Assembly: GCA_964531735.1 (NCBI GenBank)
Contig: CAZHGD010000058.1
Span: 1 to 39,989, forward strand
Reading direction: 5' to 3'
Origin: CAZHGD01 sp964531735
GTDB taxonomy: Bacteria > Armatimonadota > UBA10988
Length of the DNA stretch: 39,989 nt
Both the position numbers and the translations under genes were made by a program. Within the stretch, counting starts at the first letter, position 1. The number at the start of each line of letters is the position of its first letter. The notes under the pieces are model-generated. The model saw only the letters and a program-made list of their open reading frames with translations. It had not been told where the DNA came from and searched no databases. Shown piece after piece: positions 1 to 6,679 of the stretch.

Positions 1-36
1 GGCCCGCCCGGTTCACTTCACCTGCGTGGGTTCAGG

Positions 37-789
37 CTACTTGTTGCCCTTGGCCAGACCGTTGCCGATCAGGTAGCTGTAGCTGTCCTTGACCGCCTGC
101 ATCATGTCCGTGGCGCAGGAGTCCAGCTCCACGATGACATACTGCGTGACGCTCTCATCGGCGGCGGCGATGATGGCCGGGAAGTCGAGCTTGCCCGCGC
201 CGACCGCGGTCATCGGCTGCTTCGGCTCAATGTTGCCGTCCTTCAGGTGCAGCAGCTCGCAGTGCTTCTTCAGCCGCGCCACCGAGCCCGGCGCGTCACC
301 GCAGCCGACTTCGGCCCAGTAGACGTCCAGTTCGCAGAAGGCGTCCGGCGCCTCGGCCAGCAGGACGTCCTGGGGGATCTGGCCCTCGACGGTCTCGAAC
401 TCCCAGTAGTGGTTGTGGAAGCCGAAGCGGACGCCCGACGGCTTGAGCAGTTCGGCGGCCTGCTGGAACTTGGCCGCGCAGTCCTTGACGCCCGCGAGGG
501 TCTTCATCTGGTCCGGACCGAAGCCGGAGACCAGGCGCGGAATGCCCAGCGTCTGGCAGTCTTCGATGAGCTGCGCGGCGTTGTCGGCCGTCGGCAGCGG
601 CATATGCGCGCTGCACACCTTCAGGCCGAGGTCATCGACGATGGCCTTGACCTCTTTGGGGCTCAGGTTGTGCAGACCGGCGAACTCGACCGCGACGTAG
701 CCGATGTCGGCCACCTGCTTGAGCACTCCGGCGAAGTCGGCCGCGGCGGCGTCACGAAGGGTGTAGAGCTGAAGCCCGATGGGTTTCAT
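37..789 (-). CDS. Sugar phosphate isomerase/epimerase-like TIM-barrel protein (cytosolic)
   Basis: 250 residues. The start is the ATG at 789 (MKPIGLQLYTLRD), because AAGGAG lies about 8 bases upstream; the frame stays open further upstream, but that part is only low-complexity Arg/Ala sequence. The protein resembles the xylose-isomerase-like AP-endonuclease-2 fold (COG1082, IolE-like). Candidate metal ligands and active-site residues are Glu35, His62, the FHNH stretch at 124-127, Asp155 (CELDVYW), His181 (LLHLKD) and Glu221 (VIVELD). The length fits the family's 250-300 residues. There is no signal peptide, so it should act in the cytosol, probably interconverting or dehydrating a sugar or inositol derivative; the substrate cannot be read from sequence. 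It lies 65 bp downstream of the restriction-endonuclease gene on the same strand but is functionally unrelated to it. Family is confident, reaction is not. Confidence 0.88.
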   Translation of the reverse strand: MKPIGLQLYTLRDAAAADFAGVLKQVADIGYVAVEFAGLHNLSPKEVKAIVDDLGLKVCSAHMPLPTADNAAQLIEDCQTLGIPRLVSGFGPDQMKTLAGVKDCAAKFQQAAELLKPSGVRFGFHNHYWEFETVEGQIPQDVLLAEAPDAFCELDVYWAEVGCGDAPGSVARLKKHCELLHLKDGNIEPKQPMTAVGAGKLDFPAIIAAADESVTQYVIVELDSCATDMMQAVKDSYSYLIGNGLAKGNK

Positions 790-854
790 GAGCAAAGTCT
801 CCTTCCAGGTTCTCATCCCGGCAGTTCGCCGCCGACCGCGCCAATCCTCCGCCG

Positions 855-2126
855 TCAGGCCGGCACGAACGTGTCGCCGACCTCGCGGACACAGCCGACC
901 TCGGCGGCCAGCCAGCGCAGCCAGGCCAGTTGCGTGCGCGTGCGCCGTTGGAGCGTGGCGCCGGAGTACCGTGGCCGATGCCGCGGGCCGGGCACGGCGG
1001 CGATGGCGCGCTCGATGGCGGCCGCGGTGACCGGCTCGCCGGCGCGCCACCGGTCGAGCAGGATCCACGAGTTGGCCACCGCCTTGGCCAGCAGGCGGCG
1101 TCGCTGGCGTGGCCCGGAGCGAAGGATCTCGCGCGCAGCGGGGCAGAGCTGGCAGCCACCGGCCTCGACCAGCCCGAGGTACTCGGCCGCCTCGCGGTAG
1201 TAGCGCGCCTGCCGCGGTTCAAAGCCGAACTCATCGGCGATGGCCTCGCTACTGGTCAGCCCGCCTTGCAGCGACTCCAAGAGGCGGACGATCTTGTTCA
1301 GGTCGTCCGCCTGCGGCACCAGGTCGCAACGGCGCTGCCAGGTCGGGTCGAGCAGTTCCTCGAGGCGGCTGCGGTCCGGCTCGTGGAGCCGAATGCAGGC
1401 TGACCGGAGGACCTGCCAGGTGGTCGGGTCGTCGGTGGTGGCGAAGGTCAGTTCGTGCAGTTCGTAGCAGGTGGTGCCGACGTCGTAGTTCAGCACCACC
1501 GGCCGCACGGTCTTGTGCGGCGTGATGGCCTGGAAGTGCCGCCACGGGTAGTAGACCTGCCGGATGTTGACCGCGCGGCGAGCGCCGACCTTGGCCTCGA
1601 CCAGCACGATGTCGCGTTGGCCTTCGTAGCCGGCATCGACCTCGATCTGGACCCGGTCCACGGCGAACGAGACGCCCTCATCGCGCATGGTGACGCCGAA
1701 GGCCTGGCTGTACTCGCGCCCGCGGATGGTCAGGAAGAGTTCGGGCACGCCGACAAACCGTTGCAGCAGGCCGGTATTGTGGGCATGGTCGATGTACTGC
1801 GACTCGCCCTGCCCGCGCGCGGCCGTCTCCAGCGGGAAGGGCAGGTCGCTGCGCACCGGCTCGACCGGCGGGCCGGCCGGCAGGCGGCAGAAGGTGTCGC
1901 AGCGGCACAGCAGGTACTCGCCGTTACGCACCGGCCAGATGCTGTAGCCGGCTTCGACCAGGCAGCGCGCGAGCTGGCCGGGCTCGTCGTACTTGGCCAG
2001 CAGGCGCGGCTCGCGGCCGGTGACCGCCTTCAGGTCATCGGCCGACACGCGGTGCATGCGGCCATCGAGCAGCAGGTTGCGCTCGGCGAGGTAGTGCGCC
2101 CAGGCCTGGTCGTTGGCCGTGGCCAT
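855..2126 (-). CDS. Putative type II restriction endonuclease (PD-(D/E)XK) with C-terminal winged helix
   Basis: 423 residues, starting at the ATG at 2126. This start shares one base with the stop of the upstream methyltransferase gene (TGATG), which fixes it and indicates translational coupling. Residues 157-181 look like a PD-(D/E)XK nuclease core: Glu162 and Asp164 on one strand, Asp172, then Glu177-Ala-Lys179 on the next (IVLVEAK). A second conserved-looking block follows (VNIRQVYYPWRHF), common in restriction enzymes. The C-terminal third (about 330-380) looks like a winged helix (SSEAIADEFGFEPRQARYYREA). I recognise no named subfamily with certainty. Pairing with a D12-class adenine methyltransferase makes a type II restriction role the natural inference. 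GATC occurs at least eight times inside these two genes, so simple site avoidance is not evident. Alternatives are a methyl-directed nuclease or another defence nuclease. Confidence 0.72.
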   Translation of the reverse strand: MATANDQAWAHYLAERNLLLDGRMHRVSADDLKAVTGREPRLLAKYDEPGQLARCLVEAGYSIWPVRNGEYLLCRCDTFCRLPAGPPVEPVRSDLPFPLETAARGQGESQYIDHAHNTGLLQRFVGVPELFLTIRGREYSQAFGVTMRDEGVSFAVDRVQIEVDAGYEGQRDIVLVEAKVGARRAVNIRQVYYPWRHFQAITPHKTVRPVVLNYDVGTTCYELHELTFATTDDPTTWQVLRSACIRLHEPDRSRLEELLDPTWQRRCDLVPQADDLNKIVRLLESLQGGLTSSEAIADEFGFEPRQARYYREAAEYLGLVEAGGCQLCPAAREILRSGPRQRRRLLAKAVANSWILLDRWRAGEPVTAAAIERAIAAVPGPRHRPRYSGATLQRRTRTQLAWLRWLAAEVGCVREVGDTFVPA

Positions 2127-2989
2127 CAGCCGTCGGCCGGCGCGTCGTTGGTGATCAGCAACTCGCCGATCGGGCCGCGCCCGTTGGGGTCGCTGTTGAT
2201 CTGCCGCCGCGCGGTGATCGGCGTCAGCCGGTAGCCGCGCCCATCGTACAACGAGCGCACCAGAGGCACGTCGGAGTTGCTGAGCATGACCCGGCAACCG
2301 CGCTGGGCGAGCTCGCCGAAGACCCGTGCCAGCCGCTGCTGCTCGGCTTCACCAAAGCCGTGCTGAGCGTAGCTGGTGAAGTTGGCGGTGCTGCTCAGCG
2401 GCGCATACGGCGGGTCGAAGTAGACGAAGTCGCCAGGCGCGAGGTCGGCGGTGGCGGCCTCGAAATCGGCCACCGCCAACTCGGCGGTCTGCAGTGCCGC
2501 ACTGGCCGCGTGCAGGCCCTTGGCATCGCAGATGGTCGGGTTGCGGTAGCTGCCCAATGGCACGTTGAAGCGCCCGGCGCGGTTGACGCGGTGCAGGCCG
2601 TTGTAGCAGGTGCGGTTGAGGTAGATGAACCGCGCCACACGCTCCACCGGGCTCAGCGCGGCTGGCTCAATCTGGTCGCGCTGGTGGTAGAAATGCTCTT
2701 TGCGGTGGTGCTGCCGGTGCGTCGCCAGGGCCGCGATCAGCTCGTCCACCCGGTCGCGCACGACCCGGTAGGCTTCCACCACCTCGCGGTTGACGTCCGA
2801 GAGCAGCGACGCCGGCCAGCGCAGGTGGAAGAACACGGCGCCGCCGCCGAGGAACGGCTCGCAATAGCGTTGCCCAGGCTCCAGGGCGGGGAAGAACGGC
2901 TGGTACTGCGCCAGCAGGCGGCTCTTGCCACCGGCCCATTTGAGGAATGGTCCTGCCTGCGCCGTACTGCTCGCCCGCTGTGCTGTCAT
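2126..2989 (-). CDS. D12-class (Dam/DpnII-like) N6-adenine DNA methyltransferase
   Basis: 287 residues, starting at the ATG at 2989 (MTAQRASSTAQ). An in-frame start at 3085 adds 32 residues that do not resemble the family. Motifs in order are FLKWAGGK (15-22), EPFLGGG (44-50, SAM-binding motif I), the Dam-type block FIYLNRTCYNGLHRVN (121-136), and DFVYFDPPY (187-195, catalytic DPPY). The C-terminal RRQINSDPNGRG with GELLITN is also Dam-like. Family length is 260-300 residues, so it looks complete and active. It would transfer a methyl group from SAM to adenine N6 in a short site, protecting DNA from the coupled endonuclease. GATC is the usual target of close relatives but is not proven here. 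It is the first gene of a two-gene restriction-modification operon. Confidence 0.93.
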   Translation of the reverse strand: MTAQRASSTAQAGPFLKWAGGKSRLLAQYQPFFPALEPGQRYCEPFLGGGAVFFHLRWPASLLSDVNREVVEAYRVVRDRVDELIAALATHRQHHRKEHFYHQRDQIEPAALSPVERVARFIYLNRTCYNGLHRVNRAGRFNVPLGSYRNPTICDAKGLHAASAALQTAELAVADFEAATADLAPGDFVYFDPPYAPLSSTANFTSYAQHGFGEAEQQRLARVFGELAQRGCRVMLSNSDVPLVRSLYDGRGYRLTPITARRQINSDPNGRGPIGELLITNDAPADG

Positions 2990-3012
2990 CCGCCGGACTG
3001 ACCCTCGGCCGC

Positions 3013-3021
3013 ATTGTAGCA
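3013..3021 (-). promoter_or_regulatory. Extended -10 promoter for the methyltransferase/endonuclease pair
   Basis: Read on the minus strand this is TGCTACAAT, a TG-N-TACAAT extended -10 element 24 bases before the methyltransferase start. No good -35 hexamer is visible at 16-18 bases. The call rests on this one element. Confidence 0.4.
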
Positions 3022-3108
3022 CAAGCCGGCCCGCGGCCCGGTCGCCGTGGCGGCCCGGAGGAGGCGTTACGGTCACGACGGGCAATGCCGGTGCCAGAGG
3101 ATCCTGTC

Positions 3109-4452
3109 ATGCCGAAAGTCGTGATCATTGGAGCCGGCAGCGGATTCGGCGGCCGGTTGTCGTTGGATATCCTGTCGCGCGAGGCGCTGCAGGACAGCGA
3201 GATCTGCCTCTGCGACCTGCACGAAGGGCGTCTGGAGCAGGTCCGCGCCTACGTGGCCCGGACCATTGCCAAATACGAGCTGCCCGCGAAGGTGCGTGCC
3301 AGCACCGACCGCCGCGCGCTGTTGGCCAACGCCGACGTGGTCATCACGTCGATCTCGGCCGGCGGTGGCGCCTACTACGGATTCCCCTACTCGGCCGAAG
3401 TGCGCATCCCGCAGCAGTACGGTGTCGAACAGACCGTGGCCGACACCGTCAGCGTGGGCGCGGTGTTCCGCTTCCTGCGCACCGGGCCGGTGCAGCACCA
3501 GATGGTGCGGGACATGGAGGAGTTGTGCCCGCGAGCGCTGCTCCTGAACCACACGAACCCGATGGCGATGCTGTCCTGGTTGCACTGCGTCGACAGCGAG
3601 ATGGCCTACGCCGGGCTCTGCCACGGCATCCAGGGCACGACGCACGAGCTGGCGCGCTGGATCGGTGTGCCCATCAACGAGATCCGCTACACGGTGGCCG
3701 GCATCAACCACCTGTCGTGGGTTCTGGAGTTCAAGCGCGGCGACGAGGACCTCTATCCGAAGATCCGGGCGCTGCTGGACGACCCGGAGCTGCTCAAGCG
3801 CGAGAGCGTGCGCCTGGACATGCTGAAGCACTTCGGCCGCTTCTGCACCGAGAGCAACCGTCACGACGCCGAGTACCTGCCGTACTTCCGCCGCACGCCG
3901 GAGTTGCTGGCGCACTACGGGTTCGAGCCGAAGCAGGTGGCCGATGAGTTCCAGGGCCAGCGCGACTGGATGACCGACGGTGCCGGCGAGCAGGGCGCCG
4001 AACCGGTCGGCGAACTGCGGCGAAGCAGCGAGTACACCAGTGGCATCATCGAGGCGCTGACCACCGGCGAGCCGTACAACTTCTACGGCAACGTGATGAA
4101 CCAGCACGCGCTGATCGACAACCTGCCCGGCAACTGCTGTGTCGAGGTGCTCTGCACCGTCGACCGCAACGGCGTGCACCCGACTCGGTTTGGCAGCCTG
4201 CCGCCGCATCTGGCCGCGCTGTGCCGCAGCAACGTGGCGGTGCAGGAGATGGCGGTGAAGGCTGTGCTGGAGCGCGACAAGGAAGCCGCCTTCCTGGCCT
4301 GCTGTCTCGACCCCTTGACCGCGGCGGTCTGCTCGCTCGACCAGATCCGCGCCATGTTCGAGGAGCTGTGGCAAGTGGAGTCCGAGGCCGGCCTGCTGGA
4401 GTGGTTCAACCCGCGGCACCGCGGGCGGTTGCCCGAGAGCTGCGCGCAGTAG
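3109..4452 (+). CDS. Glycoside hydrolase family 4 (NAD- and metal-dependent glycosidase)
   Basis: 447 residues, starting at the ATG at 3109 with AGAGGA upstream. The longer open frame adds only unrelated sequence. The N-terminus VVIIGAGSGFGG is the NAD-binding Rossmann loop. GH4 signatures follow in order: NHTNP (147-151), the metal-binding GLCHG with Cys171 and His172, and GINHLSW with metal ligand His201. GH4 enzymes oxidise C3 of the sugar with tightly bound NAD, eliminate the glycosidic bond and re-reduce the product. In characterised members the residue after Cys-His tracks substrate: CHE for alpha-glucosidases, CHS for alpha-galactosidases, CH-G/M-H for alpha-glucuronidases. Here it is CHGI, so specificity is open, perhaps a galactosidase- or glucuronidase-like activity. 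Cytosolic, no signal peptide. Its neighbours (a sugar isomerase, a UroD-like gene) fit sugar catabolism. Confidence 0.93.
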   Translation: MPKVVIIGAGSGFGGRLSLDILSREALQDSEICLCDLHEGRLEQVRAYVARTIAKYELPAKVRASTDRRALLANADVVITSISAGGGAYYGFPYSAEVRIPQQYGVEQTVADTVSVGAVFRFLRTGPVQHQMVRDMEELCPRALLLNHTNPMAMLSWLHCVDSEMAYAGLCHGIQGTTHELARWIGVPINEIRYTVAGINHLSWVLEFKRGDEDLYPKIRALLDDPELLKRESVRLDMLKHFGRFCTESNRHDAEYLPYFRRTPELLAHYGFEPKQVADEFQGQRDWMTDGAGEQGAEPVGELRRSSEYTSGIIEALTTGEPYNFYGNVMNQHALIDNLPGNCCVEVLCTVDRNGVHPTRFGSLPPHLAALCRSNVAVQEMAVKAVLERDKEAAFLACCLDPLTAAVCSLDQIRAMFEELWQVESEAGLLEWFNPRHRGRLPESCAQ

Positions 4453-4464
4453 CGCCGCCCCGCC

Positions 4465-4495
4465 GGACCCGGTGGCGCGGTTCGCCGCCGGGTCC
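4465..4495 (+). terminator. GC-rich hairpin after the GH4 gene (terminator-like)
   Basis: The arms are GGACCCGGTGGCG and CGCCGCCGGGTCC with a 5-base loop CGGTT, giving 13 pairs in RNA including one G-U. It begins 13 bases after the GH4 stop. No T-tract follows, so it is not a textbook intrinsic terminator. It may still pause or end transcription, because a fresh promoter starts directly after it. Confidence 0.5.
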
Positions 4496-4498
4496 AGC

Positions 4499-4528
4499 TT
4501 GCCAGCCTCGCCGCGCCCTGGCTATACT
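4499..4528 (+). promoter_or_regulatory. Sigma70-like promoter for the UroD-like gene
   Basis: TTGCCA (4499-4504), an 18-base spacer, then TATACT (4523-4528). The predicted start of transcription is near 4535, giving a leader of about 16 bases before the ATG at 4551. Confidence 0.6.
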
Positions 4529-4550
4529 GCCGCGTCACCGCGAGACCGCC

Positions 4551-5645
4551 ATGCCGAGTGATCGCTATCTGGCCTACATGGGGCTGGCGCCCCAGCGGAT
4601 TCCGCACTGGGAACACTGGTCGTGCCCCGATGCCGAGACCTACCTGACCGGCATCGACTACTACGACCATCCGCGCGAGTGCCGCTTGCGACTACAGGAG
4701 TTGTACCCGCAGCTCGGGCTGGCGGTGCCGGCCACCGACGAGCCGCGGCCGCGGCCGAAGCTCGCCTTGGAAGGCGAGACCTCCGAGGCCGACGCGCACG
4801 GCAACCACTACGTCCGTTGGGGCGACGGCGTCTCGGGCCACTGGGACTGGGGCAAGCAGTTCCACACGGCCGAGGACGTGTTCGCCTTCTCGCCGTTGGC
4901 CCAGGGCGACTTCACGCACATTCCCGTGGTGGAGTCCCGCGACTACTCCGACGAAGAGCAGCTCTACCAGCTCTATCGCCGGGGCTACCCGGCCGAGTGG
5001 GGCGACCGCGCGCCCGCAGGCTCGGACGCGGCGGTGGGCTTCTACAACACCACCTTCATGTGGCCGCTGCTGACCTTCGGCTGGGAGCTGTTCCTCGAGA
5101 CCTGCCTCGACCCGCGCTTCGAGCGCATCATGGACGAGTTCGCCGAGATCAACCGCCGCGTCTTCCGCACGTTCGCGCGCCTACCGGTCAACTTCGTCAT
5201 CTGCCACGACGACATCGTCACCACGCGCGGCCCGGTCTGCTCGCCGGCCTGGATGCGCAAGTACGTCTTTCCGCGCTATGAGGAGTACTGGAGCCTGCTC
5301 AAGGCGGCGGGCAAGCGCGTCATCTTCATGGTCGACGGCTGCGTGGACGCCTACGCCGACGACGTCATGGCCTGCGGTGCCTGCGGCATCATCAGCGAGC
5401 CGTACACCAACTATCGCGCGCTGGCCCGCAAGTACCCGAACTGCTTCGTGGCCGGCGAGGGCGACAACCGCGTGCTGACGCGCAACGATCCCGAGGAGAT
5501 CGACGCGATGGTGCGCCGGATGGTGGAGACGGCCCGCATGACCGGCGGGTACATGATGTGCATCGGCAACCACATTCCGTGGAACGTGACGCCCGAGGGC
5601 ATCAAGCGGTACCTCGACCGGGCGGTGGAGTGGGCGGTGCGGTAG
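4551..5645 (+). CDS. Uroporphyrinogen decarboxylase-like (UroD/MtaA superfamily) protein
   Basis: 364 residues, starting at the ATG at 4551; the Shine-Dalgarno is weak (GCGAGA). The TIM-barrel pattern, with FVICHDDIVTTRGPVCSP at about 215-235 and VIFMVDGCVDAYADD further on, matches the UroD-superfamily proteins (COG0407) that occur in many copies in Armatimonadota, Planctomycetota and Lentisphaerota. These are mostly not haem-synthesis enzymes. Characterised distant relatives are methyltransferases acting on corrinoids or methylated compounds. The N-terminus (MGLAPQRIPHWEHWSCPDAE) is the usual opening of this uncharacterised group. There is no haem-biosynthesis neighbour and no corrinoid-protein gene in view, so the substrate is unknown. 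It has its own promoter and ends 14 bases from the convergent zinc-ribbon gene. Confidence 0.82.
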   Translation: MPSDRYLAYMGLAPQRIPHWEHWSCPDAETYLTGIDYYDHPRECRLRLQELYPQLGLAVPATDEPRPRPKLALEGETSEADAHGNHYVRWGDGVSGHWDWGKQFHTAEDVFAFSPLAQGDFTHIPVVESRDYSDEEQLYQLYRRGYPAEWGDRAPAGSDAAVGFYNTTFMWPLLTFGWELFLETCLDPRFERIMDEFAEINRRVFRTFARLPVNFVICHDDIVTTRGPVCSPAWMRKYVFPRYEEYWSLLKAAGKRVIFMVDGCVDAYADDVMACGACGIISEPYTNYRALARKYPNCFVAGEGDNRVLTRNDPEEIDAMVRRMVETARMTGGYMMCIGNHIPWNVTPEGIKRYLDRAVEWAVR

Positions 5646-5659
5646 CGCCGTCCGCGACC

Positions 5660-6538
5660 TCACAGCTCGAAGAACCGCTGCTCGACCAGCAGGTAGTGAC
5701 TGACGCGGTCCAGTTCGCCGTGGTCGAGCCAGACGCCGCGACACGCGGTGCAGCGATCGATGCGCACCGACGAGCCGTAGCAGTACGGGTGTCGGTCCAG
5801 GCGAAGTCGGCAGGCGGGACAGCAGCGCAGATCCCGCGGCTTGGCCGTCGGCGGCGTGGTGTGCAAGCGCTGCGCCAGCAGTTGCCAGGTCTCGGGCGGG
5901 CAGTGCCCGAGTTGGTGCATGGTGAGGTAGGGCAGCCAGACTCCGCCGCAGTCACCGCACGTGCCCAGGTCCCAGTCATCGCCGCCCCCGCAGGCCAGTT
6001 GCTGGTCGCAGGCCGGGCACAGCCAGTCCCAGACGCGCTTGAGGACCTGGCCACACGCCCAACAGACGGCGTCGGTGGCCGGGACCAATTCGCCACAGGA
6101 CGGGCACTTGGCGCGCATCATGAAGCCGGCCACCTCGTGCGACTGGCGCTGACGTGATGCTGCGGCAGGCGGAGTGGAGCCCGCCGGATGGGCGGCCGTC
6201 CCGGCTCGGTACAGGGCATCGAGTTCGCCCTCGTCGGCCCAGATGCCGCGGCATTCCGGGCAGCGGTCGAGTGTGACGTCGGGCGCCAGGTGCAGCGCGA
6301 ACGGCACCATGACGCGCTCACAGACCGGGCAGATGGCGGCTTCGCGCCGCCGCGTGGTGTGCTCGTCAGGCTGCCAGTGCTCCTCGATCGCCACGAGGTC
6401 AGCCGAGTGGCTGTGCGCCACGGCCTGCAGTTCGCCGCCGTCGAACCAGACGCCCCCGCACCCGTCACACCCGTCCAGCCGCACCGCGCCGACACCCACC
6501 GCCGACATCTGACGACCGCACCGTGGACAGCGTCTCAT
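5660..6538 (-). CDS. Multi-zinc-ribbon protein (TFIIB-type and double-zinc-ribbon modules)
   Basis: 292 residues, starting at the ATG at 6538 with GGGAG upstream. I count five Cys4 ribbons: Cys4/7/24/27, Cys70/73/93/96, Cys145/148/159/162, Cys174/177/194/197 and Cys240/243/263/266. Four have the zf-TFIIB style, in which the second Cys pair leads into G-V-W plus an acidic GEL-like tail (GVWFDGGEL, GIWADEGEL, GVWLPYLTM, GVWLDHGEL). The third is closer to the double-zinc-ribbon type. Single-copy zf-TFIIB proteins (COG3809) are common small bacterial proteins without a settled role; a tandem array in one chain is less usual. Nucleic-acid or protein binding is plausible but not shown. No catalytic domain, signal peptide or membrane segment is visible. 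Confidence 0.85.
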   Translation of the reverse strand: MRRCPRCGRQMSAVGVGAVRLDGCDGCGGVWFDGGELQAVAHSHSADLVAIEEHWQPDEHTTRRREAAICPVCERVMVPFALHLAPDVTLDRCPECRGIWADEGELDALYRAGTAAHPAGSTPPAAASRQRQSHEVAGFMMRAKCPSCGELVPATDAVCWACGQVLKRVWDWLCPACDQQLACGGGDDWDLGTCGDCGGVWLPYLTMHQLGHCPPETWQLLAQRLHTTPPTAKPRDLRCCPACRLRLDRHPYCYGSSVRIDRCTACRGVWLDHGELDRVSHYLLVEQRFFEL

Positions 6539-6563
6539 CGCGCCGCTCCCGGTCGCATGGCTG

Positions 6564-6576
6564 CGACACTGTGTCG
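6564..6576. promoter_or_regulatory. 13-bp palindrome upstream of the zinc-ribbon gene
   Basis: CGACACTGTGTCG is a perfect palindrome around a central T, 26 bases upstream of the start at 6538. It lies in the 141-bp gap between two minus-strand genes. It could be an operator; chance is also possible at this length and composition. Confidence 0.3.
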
Positions 6577-6679
6577 GGCGCCCACCCGATGGCCGCCAGG
6601 CCCGCGGCGGCGCCCCGCTTGCCCCCGGCGCCGGATGGTGGATACGTCGGTCCGGGTCCGGATCCTCCGTGCGCTGTGG

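Noticed and set aside
855..2989. GATC depletion as evidence for the recognition site of the restriction-modification pair
   Set aside because: GATC occurs at least eight times in these two genes alone, so no avoidance can be claimed.
3073..4419. Minus-strand open frame of 448 codons opposite the GH4 gene
   Set aside because: The plus frame holds all GH4 motifs. The antisense product is His/Gln/Val-rich and lacks a ribosome binding site.
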